Positions 35,300-48,500 of a stretch of 64,000 nt of DNA are shown here, piece by piece (position 1 is the first letter of the stretch; every line of letters starts with the position of its first letter). The translations under genes and the position numbers were made by a program. The notes under the pieces are model-generated. The model made no database searches. It worked only from the letters and a program-made list of their open reading frames with translations, and had not been told where the DNA came from. The stretch is from Branchiostoma floridae (Eukaryota; Chordata; Leptocardii; Amphioxiformes; Branchiostomatidae), in NCBI RefSeq assembly GCF_000003815.2, contig NC_049981.1, forward strand, positions 25,563,796-25,627,795, given 5' to 3'.

Positions 35300-36646
35300 A
35301 AAGTGAAGTACAGTGTGATAACGCAAGTATTGTTTCATTTTGCGTTAGTGTCCAATAGCTCTCCTGATGCTGACCACCAATGACGTGTACAGGCTGATCA
35401 ACTTCCTGAGCGCCGTACGGTGGCTGTTCATCGGCCTGGCCACCGCCACGGTGCCGTACTTACGCTGGAGGAGGCCGGACATGCACCGCCCATGGAAGGT
35501 GACACTAGTAGTCTAGTACCGTATGGAACTTACATATGTTAGTGAGTCATCTTTGCCTATACGTGTCATAGAGTGGAATTCATTATCTGTATCATCAATT
35601 ACAGAAGGGACGTCCTCACCGGGCTTGCGGTTAGATGTGCAAATGTTAGGTGTGACAGGTCGTTCAGTGTAATATAACCAGCTGCTGTGCCGCGAAGCGG
35701 TTATACCGGCTACATAGATACAACTCTGCAACAGACCTACGTCAGCCTACAGATGTGCCTTGTGTTGCAGGGACTGTCATTTTCGTATAGAACTGTTTAG
35801 CCACGGCCGACGCTGTAGGGCTAATATCAATTAGAATAAGTTACCTTGGTCAATATTGACCGAAGGAGGCCATATAAAAGATACAAATACAGAAGCTGGT
35901 GTGTTACTGTACGGGTTATACACTTACAGATATTCTCGTACTTACCTCACTGTTAACGTTGTTTATCTTTATCTCTTTATGATTACGTTTTGTATAATCT
36001 GAAACTTTTTTCCCCAGGTGCCACTGGTGCTGCCCATCATCTTCTCCTTAGTGTGCGTAGTAGTCGTGGCCATGTCTCTTTACTCCGCCCCGGTGGATGT
36101 CGGGATAGGTCTGGCGCTAACCCTGACCGGAGTTCCCGTGTACCTTCTGGCGGTTTGGAGGAACAAGCCGGGATGGCTGATCAAGTTTACAGGTAAGTCT
36201 CACCAACAAGCGCTCAAGTCTTTGAACTAAGAAGTAGCGGTCATAGTCCAGTGGTTAGTGACCGTGCCTCTGTACCCAGAGGGCGAGTGTTTGAACCCCT
36301 TTGCTGTTAATGTTGCCGCTCGGCGACATGATACTGTCGAGGGGTTAATTCACGGTTGATCACGGTTTGGTGTAGTTCTTACGAAATCTTAGCAATTATC
36401 AGACGTTTTAATATTTTATCAATATTCAATTATCAACGATGCTCACGAGTGGCCTACAGTCGTATCAATTATTGAATTTTTTTTCCTACAGCATCAGCTA
36501 CGCGGGCGTTACAGAGTATACTACTCGTTGTTCCACAAGAAGCGCCATCTTCTACCTCTGAGAATCCGCAGGAAACAGCATCTCAGTCATCTCCTACCTC
36601 TAAAACTGAAAAGAAAGACGCAAGCAGTGTCTCCACGTATCTGTAG
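30695..36646 (+). CDS. xCT-like amino-acid transporter light chain, copy B
   Basis: Ten exons: 30695-31187, 32875-33000, 33459-33558, 33685-33729, 34017-34140, 34510-34613, 34864-34960, 35349-35498, 36018-36192, 36492-36646; 522 codons. Exons 2-9 have exactly the lengths of copy A. The family features are all present: [47 protein letters not shown] with the heavy-chain Cys, [17 protein letters not shown] and [13 protein letters not shown]. Here TM8 keeps the standard CFGSTNG that copy A lost, so B looks like the conventional cystine/glutamate-type exchanger. The N terminus is 13 residues longer than in A, and the C-terminal tail is longer and rich in Ser, Thr and Glu. A fossil duplicate of exon 8 lies in intron 7. 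Confidence 0.88.
31258..31312. repeat. (CA)n microsatellite in transporter B intron 1
   Basis: A nearly perfect CA tract of about 50 bases, followed by CACGCAGACA variants. A shorter CA tract with TATATA lies at 32715-32790, before exon 2. Confidence 0.9.
35104..35168 (+). pseudogene. Fossil duplicate of exon 8 in transporter B
   Basis: After an acceptor-like TTTTGCGCAG the sequence reads [14 protein letters not shown], then a stop, GR, another stop. It aligns with the real exon 8 ([19 protein letters not shown]) at 35349. The acceptor region TTTTGCG is duplicated too. The similarity fades after about 65 bases, where CA repeats begin. The copy cannot be used without ending the protein. Confidence 0.75.
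35205..35300. repeat. Compound (CA)n(CG)n(CA)n microsatellite
   Basis: Alternating CA, then about 20 bases of CGCG, then CA again. It separates the fossil and real copies of exon 8. The alternating purine-pyrimidine tract is a textbook Z-DNA-prone sequence. Confidence 0.9.
36235..36330 (+). repeat. tRNA-derived SINE-like copy in the last intron of transporter B
   Basis: A-box-like TAGTCCAGTGG at 36244-36254 and B-box-like TGTTTGAACCCC at 36288-36299. It occupies the same intron (9) and nearly the same distance from exon 9 as the copy in gene A, so it may predate the gene duplication or have been carried by gene conversion. Confidence 0.55.
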
Positions 36647-37101
36647 GACAAAGTCGAGATGGCAGTCTCCTCTCCCTTACTCATGCTGCTTATTAGAAAT
36701 CCCTCCAGTTTGCCACAAGCAAAATTGGCAGCACTGATCCTGAGATACATGGCAATACTGTATTGTCTATACTGGTTATGACAGAAACACAGTCTGGAGC
36801 TTAATGCATGTGCATCTGTTTCTTTATTTGTTACCAGTCTTCTTCTATGTAGTTTCTGACTAGGCCTATGAGTGAAATACATACCGTATACTACCAACAG
36901 TCGTGAAATGACAGTTGATCTATTGAATCATCTCGAAAAGCATAGTGCCAATCAACAGTATCATAGAAGAGCGTCAGGACGGATAAATAGCATAAGTAAA
37001 CATTCATTTAAGTGTATGTTTCCACGTCAGCTGTGCACATTATTTAAGGTTTTCCACTTTAGGTTTCATTCCCACAGATGCCCCAATTTGGGGTACGTAT
37101 T

Positions 37102-37308
37102 TTAAGGCTTATGCCACATTTCCAAACCGGGGCCCGGCCGGGATGTTTAATGAAACGAAAAATTAAAATGTATACCTAGAAATATGCACATATTATGCCC
37201 ATGAATCTTATTTTGACATTTTGTGTATTTTGATGTCTTCTATATGATTCGTTTTGCTCCCGAAAGCTGCCGGCCGGGCCCCGGTTTGGAAATGTGACCT
37301 AAGCCTAA
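37102..37308. mobile_element. Palindromic MITE with 40-bp inverted repeats
   Basis: About 207 bp. The arms at 37102-37141 and 37269-37308 share CACATTTCCAAACCGGGG and GGCCCGGCCGG in inverted orientation with few mismatches. It starts with TTAAGG; the right outer end is CTAA, a possible decayed TTAA. No coding capacity. Confidence 0.75.
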
Positions 37309-37519
37309 CTGGGTGCGTACTTTAATCCAACCTTTCGTTTGGGTCAGAAAGGTACATTAAGAAACAGCATTATTTACTCCTTAACAGATTGTACACTTTA
37401 AGATTGGACGAGGTCAATTCAACAATAAAAGATATCAACCAAGGATAGGTAAAAGAACTACTGTTTCCAAAACACAAAATACCGTGACGAGTTCTATAGA
37501 TAAATACTCATCAAATCTA

Positions 37520-37745
37520 TTAATGCCCGGGTACCCATCATATCATTAGGCGACACTGACATGATCATATGAAACTCATGCATCAATTTTCGCCCGTTTA
37601 AAAAAACGCTTGCGACCTTACAGTTAAGTGTGCAATTGCGCAAGGAAGCTGCATAATGGGCAAATATGCCGTCAATTGAAAACAAAATGGATACAACGTA
37701 CTTTCGTCGTATCATGCCATGCACAAAGAGTACAGTATTGCGCAA
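37520..37745. repeat. Dispersed-repeat fragment related to the element at 44121
   Basis: GCATCAATTTTCGCCCGTTT, then a stretch ending GCATAATGGGCAAATAT, aligns loosely with 44155-44260 (CGCACCAATTTTCGGCCGTTT and GTAAAATGAGCACAAATAT). The terminal repeats are missing here. Confidence 0.45.
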
Positions 37746-38099
37746 AACGTATTTCGAGCCCTGAGCGAAGGGAACACAAAAATAAATGCTCTGTGTGTTC
37801 CATCTTCCGTAAAACCTCCCTGACCAGGCAGATGGCATAACGCCCAACCTCTATTTTTTTCGTCCTCGACTCCAATTGATTTTGGGGTACCAAGATGGTG
37901 ACAACTATGTGATCAAATCAGTATGTCCTAATATCAACGTTTTGGGTCAAAGTACCTCCCTGGGATGAACTTCGTTGGCCCAGGTCAGTGTTTCACAGTG
38001 ACGTATTTTACACAGGGCTCATATATTATAAATGAGATCTTTTGTTCAATTATCTAATTGAAGACATCACCTGAACCAGAGATCGACGACCCTTTAACC

Positions 38100-38480
38100 T
38101 TTACAACTATGATTGCCATAATTTATGCAAATAAGGTCCTCATTTGCATAAATCATGTAAGTTGATCATTTCCACCACCCAAATAACGGACGTACACAAT
38201 CTATATTGAGATAAAAGCTTTAATCACATTTTCTGATAATGCCTTCAAATGAGGTCCTCAAGCATAATTTATGTCCAGTGTTGCTCTCCTGCACATAACT
38301 TCCAACTGGCAAAAGTAAAAAAAAATCCCTCATTTACCACAATGTGATTATAGTATTTTCTCATTAGTTAGTATTATTAATTTGCATAACATTTACCTAC
38401 TAATATTCTTCTTTTTCTCGGCTATTAATGTGAAATGTTGCAATAGTCCTTTGATGGAACATAGCGGGTTTTAAGTATGC
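38100..38480. repeat. AT-rich dispersed repeats with TATGCAAAT motifs
   Basis: TATGCAAAT or its reverse complement appears at about 38125, 38147 and 38477, and again at 40198 and 40687 in P450 intron 1, several times next to GAGGACCT or AGGTCCTC. The shared context suggests one old repeat family and not independent octamer sites. Confidence 0.45.
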
Positions 38481-39570
38481 AAATTGGATTCCGATTTAAA
38501 TGATTGATATTCAATCATATGAAGCATCACTTGAGCTATCTACCAAAAATCATTACGATCCGTCAGCCCCTTCTTTAGATTAATATTCACATTCAAAGGC
38601 TGACACTAAATTTAAACCAGCCCATGCAGTTGCAAAACAAGCCAGTATTTGCCCAAACCTATACCACTTACTGTCGGACCCAACAGCTGTCTACCACTCA
38701 AACATCATACTTAACTTAGCTACAGCATGTCCAAAACTTGAGATATCAAACCCAGAAGTTCGGCTGCAGTACCACAACAAGCCAACCGGGGGCCCAAAAT
38801 CTAATTGATTCCAGGTCTCATCAAGGAGGTTATTCTTGGTCTCATCAAGATCTACCCACATACCTTATATCAGTACAATCCATCCAGGTGTTCTCAACTT
38901 ATGCTGGTATTCTACACACAAACAAACGCTACCCAAAATGTACCTTCTTCAATGGCAAGTGTAAAATATTTAAAGTATAATCTTCTTGGCGAAGGTAAAA
39001 AAGCGATGATGTATCAAAATGTGTCAGTTGGTGATTGGGAACGGTATTGAACCGTTTCGTTCTTTGCCGTAACGTTACAGGTGAAAATAGACGTTAGCTC
39101 ATGATCAGCTGGCCGCACCCGGAAGTGAGCTCATCTGCAAAATGCGTACTTCGCTCTGCCGGTCGTTCACCCTTGGTCAAGTAACTACAGCCGGCTCACA
39201 CAAAAAGGCAGCTGCGCATTGATACACGAACTGAAAAAACCTTTGCAATCCAAATCATACAGTATCAAATTTGACAAAATCATTAACCATACAGTACAGG
39301 TCATATCCGGCTACCTCTAAAATAATGTTTCCCTTTCAGCCTCCAAACATCAATATCAGCACTACTTTATGTATAGCGTCATATACCCGTGGGTCGCGCA
39401 TGAATACTGTGTTCTGCTACCACAAACACAACATATGGGGACTGACCCTCCCACCGTCCTCTTTCCTTCAACTACCTTCATCGAAGCCGGTTCGTTGTGC
39501 AGATCGTGTCAAAATAGTATCGTATCTCTCGCATGGTGGTACTTTTTTCTCCACTAGCTGACCCTCAACT

Positions 39571-42500
39571 ATGGAGTTAGACTTCCTCCCTATCCCGTTG
39601 ACATGGGTTCTACTGGCCGCACTTTCTGTGCTATTTTACCTGTAAGTATTGCATCTGCAATGGCTGCAAATCATTTTTGTTAGCCATGCGATCGTAAGAA
39701 ATTGGTAAACTGTTCAGCACATTCCGTGCCACCGGAATGAAATAAGTACATTCGCCAAGAAGGTTATATTTGGGGTGCCATTTATGAGTGTTTCTGTCTG
39801 TCCGTCTGTCTGTCAACAACATTAAGCTCGAAAAGCCTTGAAAATGGATCCTGATGATATTTGGTAGGTGGGTCACAGTTAGGTGTCAGGAAAGTGAAAA
39901 TCAAATTCGATTAAGGGCCCCCAAGTGGCTTCCTAAGGTACTGCAGTGGAACTTCCATTTGTTTATATCTTTTGTTATGAACATGCTGTGTTCGTTATTT
40001 TTGCAATTAGGTGGTAGATATAGCTCTTTTGGCAGAGAGTAAGTTTGGGCCCCCTAGCAGCTTTTTTAGGTAAAGTAGGCGCCATTTTGGTTCAAGCTTT
40101 GGATGAAAATAAGGTGTTCATGTATCATCATGATTTTTTGTATGGTTAGATAGCCTAAGCGGTGACACACGTGATAAGATATGATAAGATATTAATTATG
40201 CAAATCAACAGCCACTTTGCATTATTAATGAGAAAAGTTTATAAATCCACTGCATTCCCTAGGACTCTCAAACTTGTCATATATGTAAAAGAGAAAGAGA
40301 GGAAAGTTGGTAGATATCAATTTTACTAATGAAGACTTAATTTGCATGATTAATGAGATGGTACTATAATTCTATAGTGCTAAATGATGGAAATTTCATA
40401 CTTGTGGCATCATGAAGCTGGGTGAAGGTGAACAGCATTAGACATAAACCATGCAAATCAGGATCACATGTACATGATTTATGCATGAATAAATGTTACA
40501 ATAGCCTTCTTTGCTAAGATAATATTCTAGCCTGACTAAAATCGCGCCCCTAGCGGCCGGCCCTAAGATTGCCGCCTCCCTAGGAGGGGGTCATTAAGCC
40601 CAGCCGGCGAGAGCTTGTGTAAACACAGGCTAATATTCATTCATACTTCGAACTATTTGTGTTGTTGGTTGGAACAGAAGATTAATTATGCAAATGAGGA
40701 CCTTAATTGCATTATCAACGGGAAATACTCAAAAAGATTAATATCATTTGGCGAAGGTATGAGGTAGTGGGAATCTAGTTTCAAATGAATCTCTACAACA
40801 TGGAAATATGGAAACGTTGGAAGGTTTGTTGGAGTGATCAGAGGTTTATACATTCTTAAATCATTATTTCACATGTACTGCATGTGTGGTGCCAAAATGA
40901 ACTCAACAACCACATGTCTGCTTGGAGATGAACTAACTTGGACCATGCACCTGCTTTGTGCCCATATTTGGGCATAACAGGAGGTTTTGTTGACCTACTA
41001 TACTGCCAGGTCAGATAGAGTTCAGAAAAGTTAGTAGACAATGCCTTAGTCATACATTTGTACACCTGGGGTGGTCTGAGGCCTAGGAAAACCAGTTATC
41101 TGACTGACCCTAACCTTATTTTAGGGGTCTGCTTGGGGGGTCCGGACAACAATTAACGCTGAATTCAGAAGAACCCCCTACGTGTTACGAATCAAGGGAG
41201 GCAATTACGCTAAATTTGGTCGCCTCGCTGCGAATTACGTAGATAAGATGGTTTTCCCTACGAGTTACGGGAAATAAAAATAGGCTGCAATACGGAAAAG
41301 AGCATGCAGACCCTCTATTTTGGGTTGACTGCTTCTGAGGGACACAATTTTTCAAACCGACATCTGAGTGATGAAATTCAAAACAGAATTGCTGTACTCA
41401 AATACACTCATTAAACCTTTGAACAGTTGATATAACGTAAGGCCTGCTTTAGATCTATGATAACTATATAGTCGCATGACTGTTATTATCTATTAACATT
41501 ATCGTTGTGGGTGAAGGAAGGAAGAATTGCAGGATACCTGCGGCACAGTATTCCATGATGTTGATGATCATTTTTGTCATAGCCTGCCTAAAAATTGTAC
41601 ATTCAACTGTTCCTTTTCAGGTATTGCATGAGGCCCATGAATATGCTCAAGAAGATGGGAATCCCCCACCCCAAACCATTGCCAGTCATAGGAAACATGC
41701 ATCAGACTATGAAAACTGTAAGTTCTCAGGCTACTGTAGCTGTTGTCTCCAAGTTTTAAAAAAGATAAGGTATAAAATGGATAGAGTTAGTCGCAAACTT
41801 AAGGCAAAACCTTTTTGAGGCAGCATGGATAAGGGCAGGTGTTTTTTTCTACTTTATCTATGTGGTCTGAGCATAGAAAGGTGGGGCCCAATTACCTCCA
41901 CTTCTACTGCCTAATTGTATGTACTTCCCTAACTTAAGTCGTGTACATTTTTACACATTGGTGGAGTGAGGATAGTCTTGTTATATATTAAACTTTAAAG
42001 TAACTTTCCCAAGGACACAATGTCTAGCCAGGAATTGAACTGGTTGCACCTCAAGTGAATCTTATGTCCGCTAGGCTATCCTGACTCAGCTGATTGATAC
42101 AACTACCACTTTCAAAATGTATCTGAATCAAGTTGATCATCGAAGAAATACAGAATCAACCATCAAGTTGTTGGACAAGATATATCTAAGCAAGATTTAA
42201 AATGGATGCACAAAGTTTCCTTGTTTTGATCTATCATCTCTTTACAGGGAGTATGGAACCCTGACGCACAGGTGGAAAGGATCAACAAGTTTGGTGCAGT
42301 ATATGGGTAGGTTACACGAACACTATGTTGAATTAATTTAGTAACAATTACTAACATAGAATATATCATTTGAAGTGTGAATGTTAAAATCCTCTGAAAT
42401 ATTAACCTGTTGCGTGTGTAACTTGTCCGAGTCACCACATCTCGATCCATTTTCTTGCTCAGATCCTACATGGGGAGGACCGTATACATCACTATCTCTG

Positions 42501-45500
42501 ACCCAGAAATGTTACGAGAAGTCTTCGTCAAGCAGTTTCATAAGTTTACCAATCGCGCAGTGAGTATATGAAAGTGATTTGACTTCAGTATGTGCAATGC
42601 TTGTGTATTACAGCAAAACTTTTAAATTATGATCAAACCACAATTGTTCTAAATTTGCAAATGACAACTAAATAAACTAGATCGCCTGCTCTCTCACACT
42701 TCACGAATGATTTGAAGAAAAGACTTGTAACTGTAGGGACAACCTATACTCGTGACGATAGTTTAAGAATGCACTGATTCCTCTGATGTGACTTGTGTAA
42801 GGTCAGAGTTCCCTGCATCTAATTTATGTTTGATCTGTGCTGAAAATGCCTCGAAAATGGTCCAAATGCCAAATTTGTACATGTTGACTACTAACAGTTC
42901 TTTCTTGTTAATGAGAAAAATACAATTTAAAGATAAAAATCTGAAAAAACCATACAGAGTAGGTAGCTTGATAGCTGATGGCCTGATCATGAGGGACACA
43001 TATGAGGACCAATAACCCAAACAGCCCGGAAATTTGTTGTTGATTGTATTGATTCCAGCCGGATGGTCAGTCCCTGAACATCAAGCCGTCGTGCCGCATG
43101 ATGACCCAGCTGGTGGACGAGGACTGGAAGAACGTACGGAGCACCCTCAGTCCAGCCTTCAGTGGCGGCAAGCTGAAACATGTGCGTCTTAGACTCAACG
43201 TATCTTAGTTTTCGTCTCTTAAGGTAGTATTTCATTGCACTTGGGGCACTGGTGCGGCACTGCGGGGTTTGTTCACTGTGGCACTATTTTTTTTCTGCCA
43301 ATTTTTTTTATAATTTAGATATTTTGTAATACGTAAAAGTATGACTTAGAAGACAACAAAATACGCAAAACATTAGAAAATTTGTTTTTTATCTCTGAAA
43401 TTCGTAGAGTCATCTATGGTGCCCCAAGTGCAGACTCTTCTTGTGTGTAGGAAATAAAAGACAATCCATGACATAATGGGGAGACATCTCATGTATTAGA
43501 AAGTACTAATTACATACCGCAACATCTCACATGTGGTAAGGTACTTCTGCTTTAGTGTGATTCTATGACAGACTTTGATGTTACCTCAATGTTTTAACAG
43601 ATGTCAGAAGCAATGAACACCTGTGCTGACGTGCTGCTCAAAAACCTTGGCAAGTTTGCTGAGAAGGGAGAATCTTTTGACTCTAAGGAGTGAGTACTAG
43701 TATCACATTTGCTAAGAAGGTTAATACCTTGGGTGCCATTTGCCCAGTGTGTTTGTTTGTGGACAGTGCAAGCAGCATGGATAGATCCTAATCTCAAGCA
43801 GATGCAGGGTCTGGTTTATTCCCATTGTTAAGAAAGTTATGTTTTTGGTGCCATTTGTTGTGGATGAGTGGCTCAATGTTGCTAGCAACTTGATAAGCCA
43901 TCAGTGTATCCTTATGATATTTGGTAGGTAGGGTTCGGAAAAACAAAGGTCAAGAGCAATAATTGGCCTCCAAGCAGCTTTCTATTACAGTGCAGTGGAA
44001 CTTCTGGGTTTTTGTATCTCTAGATCTGGGCCTGCTATATAAGGTTAGCAGGGATTTAGGAGGTAGATAGCTCGTGTATTTTCAATATTGATATGAACCT
44101 GAGTTTTCTGTCAGTGAGTTAGGCCATGTTGATTTGATTATATGGATGACATCCGCGCTCGCACCAATTTTCGGCCGTTTCCCAAAAAAAAAAAAGTTTT
44201 CGACCACACAATAAATTGTGCAAAGCAGCTGTAAAATGAGCACAAATATTCCGTAGATTGAAAAAAAAGTATCAGAAAACAGATAACTAATGCCATAGAA
44301 TGCCAAAATAAATCTTAAGTCAAAGAATAAGATGTGAAAGGACAGAAAGAAAAAAATCTATTGTTGGTAGGGGGAGGTACCAGTACAGGAAATTCAGGTG
44401 CAGAGGATCATTTCCAGGTCCGGACCTGAACCTAAACCTTATTGTCCGTGGAAACTTGAGAACTGGCAACACTCAAAACAATGGTAATTGGTCAATTTTG
44501 CTACAAAGGAATCTGTTTGGTGGATTATTGGACTCCCACTGGCATTTTAAAATCCCATCTCCATGTAACTGTCTAACTGTCTCTCTGCACCTTTGACTGT
44601 AGAAACTTGGTACAAATGACTATAAACTCTACTTGACTTCGCTCTTGTTGTCTTCTTGGCCCCCGGTAAGACCCCAAATGCCTGCCGACATGTAGTGTAG
44701 TGTGTCCATTTGGCGAAACCTGTTCCTCTGATTTTTTTCAGGTCTGTTTTTTTTTCAGATTGGTCCAAGAAGAAAAAAAAATGTTTTTCACTCGTATGAT
44801 GTACTGGTCCCTACACCTAACTGTTGGTATACCATATTATGTGTGTTAAGTCCTATGTTCAACCTTCCTGGCCACTTTGATTTCATACTGAAGGCAACTT
44901 TTTTTTTTGGCCAAACTGTTTTTTTATTCGCTCGCTCGCATCAGTTTTGGAGTTCCCAGAGGATGTCATCCATATAATCAAATCAACATGGCCTTAATGC
45001 TAATGTGAGAAAACAAGCACGGGGAAAGAATTGCCTAACAGTCATTCCTTGATTCCAGCCTGACGAGCGGATTCACCACAGACGTCATTGCTCGCACGGC
45101 GTTTGGTTTGGAGGTTGATTCACAGGGGAACCCCGAGGATCCATTTGTGGTGTACACGAGGAAGCCTTTTGCTGTTGCCTTTAGGAACCCATTGTTCTGG
45201 CTCTTCTGTGGGTACAATTTAGATATTCTAAAGATATCAATTATCCTTGCTGTATACAACACAATACAAATGTTTTAAAAACCTGTGTCAGGTCTAAGGT
45301 TTTGATACCACATTAAGACATTAATGATATACCAGGCATTGAATATAAAGCACCAAATGGATAGAAATTACAACTTAAAGGTCTTAACTGTAATTTGCAA
45401 ATGACAATGTACATGAAAGTAAAATAAAAATAAAAACTGCAATCATTATCTATTGTCATGACACACATGTACATATATTTCACTGTAAAAGCATATTGTC

Positions 45501-48500
45501 AGAAGTTCCTATTCTGTTCATTACCGACAAAACCTTTAAAGAAGTCTCAGCATGTCATTGAATGATTTTCACTTTCCTGCCTTGCGGCATTTCTTTTCTG
45601 CAGTCCTGTTTCCCAAGATCATGAAACCCATTCTGGAGTTCTTTGAGTACAGTTTCTTGGACAAAGATGTTTCTAGCTTCTTCTACAATGTAGTTGACCA
45701 GGTGATGGGAATGAGGCAGACAGAAGACAAAGCACATGTAGGTATCTGAGTCTCCTAGTTTATTGTCATATCTGATATCAAACCCATGATACAGACTTTA
45801 TTTGTAAAGTCATAACTGAATGCTTATTGCGAGTGAAGAACTCAAATCACCTATCATGATATCAGATAATGCAAAGATGAGAAAAAAAGGAAAGGGTGTA
45901 CTGTGCTAGAAAGACTGTAAATGCAGAAATGTTCGTGGTGGTTTTATGTTCGCGGCTCTCACAAAGCAGTCTTACTGCGAACTTAAAACTACTGCGAACT
46001 TTTTTCCATTACAGCATGTGACTACAGTGTGTGGTACTACCGCAACCTTAAAACCACCGCAAACTCTCCTCTTTCCCACTAACATGAAATTAAACCCCCA
46101 CGACCTTAAATGCATTTACAGTAAGACATAGTGACAATTGTCATGCATGTTGTTGTTAATTAATAACCCTGCATGTGCCTTTGCAGAGACATGTGGACTT
46201 TATGCAGCTGATGATGAATGCTCACAAGGAAGATGATGACGATGACAACAAGGAAGAAGGCACTCAAGTGCAAGGAACTAAACAACGTACTATGTTTGTT
46301 TGTTTGTCATTTACTTGGGGTGTAACACAACAGTTTTGTACAGTAGGTACATGCTGCATAAGACTGAACTGTAAGGTTTGATGACTCACACCAGAAGGCA
46401 CCCCTATATGTGAGATCTTAACATGCTTGATGTGTGGCTCTCCTCCTGTAGACACAGTAGAGTAACCCCGGTTTTATGTCCCATCCAAGAGGACCAAACC
46501 AAACAGAGCTCAGTACTCATTTTCATCTGAGTCAAGGTAGGAAATAGGTGTTTGAAGCTAAGAAGGGCACAACATTGAGACCAAAACTGTTGGAATAGCC
46601 TTGAAGTCGTTTATTGACTTTAAACCATCATATCATGATTCTGATTGCAGCTCTCACCAGGGACGATATTGTGGCAAATGGTTTCCTTTTCTTCATTGCG
46701 GGTTACGAGACAACGGCAACGACGATGGGGTTCCTGTTGTACAACCTGGCCCTACATCAGGAGGCACAGGACAAGGCTAGGGAGGAGATCAACCAAGTCA
46801 TGGAGGGCCGGGTACGCTCTTAGAATTATTGTTACCCTTTAAGGCTGAAATCCAGTCACACAATGTATTTAGCTCTAGCTGCCTACCGACTGGTACAAAA
46901 TGTAGGTGGCAATGGCCTGGTGCAATGGCCTACCCTGGGAGTAGAGCATTTGCCTTGCGTTTGGAATGTTTGGGCTTAAATCCCATCTGAGTCATACCAA
47001 ATATTTGAAAAATAGTTAAACTGCTTTCTTTGCTTAGGTCTCATTAGTAAGAAAGAGTATGGGAGTTAATCACATTCTACTACCAGTAGACTAAGTGCCC
47101 TACTGCAGTGACCTGTGTGGCCCAAGGGCTATAATGATGGAGATAGGCACTGACCCTATACACTGAAAGTTGTAAGAAGAATATCAGAAAAAATGCATAA
47201 AGTACCTGACAGAAAGACAGCAATATTCCCTGGTTTCTTGTTAGAGCTTTTAACGACTAACTTAGATACGCCTGGTCTGTAGGAACTGGTGGACTACGAG
47301 GCTGTCAACAAGATGTCGTACCTGGAAATGTGTATCCATGAGACTCTCCGCATGTACTCTCCAGCCTCTGGGTAAATCATCACACTAATGATATAATATA
47401 TTGTTACGTAAGTTACTACAGTAGAGTTTTCATCGTGTATTAGTTACGTAACCGAAACGTAGCATAAGGTTCAGGTACAGAGGTATAGAGGTTTACTATA
47501 GGTATTGTTGGAGGCCAGTATCAATACCTGAACTAGTACTCAAAAAACCCATGGCTTTGATGGCAAAACATAAATAGATGGTCCAGGTATCTCTAATACA
47601 GAGAACCCTGAGGTACATTCAAGTCTATAGACATTCAGATAAATGACTACTGTACATGTGGTCCAGTTATTTTAACTCATACCTAAATTATCTTCACAGT
47701 ACTGTACCAGCACCATAAGGCAAAGATGCCTCTTGGTCATGACGTATTTTAGTTCAGATTACGGAAATTGATTTTTTTTCAGTGTTGTCCGTGTTGTTGG
47801 TGACGAGGTGAAGATGAAGTGGTTGACTCTCAAGAAGGGGATGAATGTCATGATTCCTATTCTCGGAATCCACAATGACCCAAAACGCTGGCCCGAGCCA
47901 AAAAAGTTCATTCCAGAAAGGTACATATGATATAGTTGAACTCTCACATTTACCCAGGCTGAGGCATGCTTAAGACCGCCACATCAAACAATGATGGTAT
48001 ATTATTTTGAAGCCTTCTAAAAGATGTCTAAAGATATCTTAAATTGCACATACTTTGAATTTGAAGACGTTTTTTCCAGAGGCGGCGGCAGCAAATTTCG
48101 TCTGGGGGGGCGAACTTTACTGACAGAATTTTGCAGCACATGTAGCGCCGAACAATCCTAGGGGGGTCCGGGGGCTTGCTCCCCCGGGAAAATTTGAAAT
48201 CTTGACCCTCTAAAACGCCATTTCCTGCGTTTTGACGGGCAAATTTTGCTGCCAGACTAAGCTAAATTTGATGGCAACTCTGTAAGAAAGACACATGGTT
48301 TTAAATAGCGAGGGCGATGCCCCCAAAATATTTTCGTGATTTCGAGTACCGAAGGTGCGAGCTGTCGCAAGGTTGGTCTGGGGAAATTTCAAAATCTGCA
48401 CCCTCTGAAATGCCATTTTCTGTATTATTAGGGACAAATTTTGCTGGCACACTATGCTAAATCTAATGCCATTTTTGTCAAAGAAAGAAATCGTTTGAGG

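Larger units (their letters stand above)
36647..39570. other. Region between transporter B and the P450 gene
   Basis: No coding exon supported. It holds the 3' flank of copy B, the palindromic element at 37102-37308, a dispersed-repeat fragment at 37520-37745, an AT-rich repeat area at 38100-38480 and the presumed P450 promoter (about 39080-39570). Confidence 0.45.
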
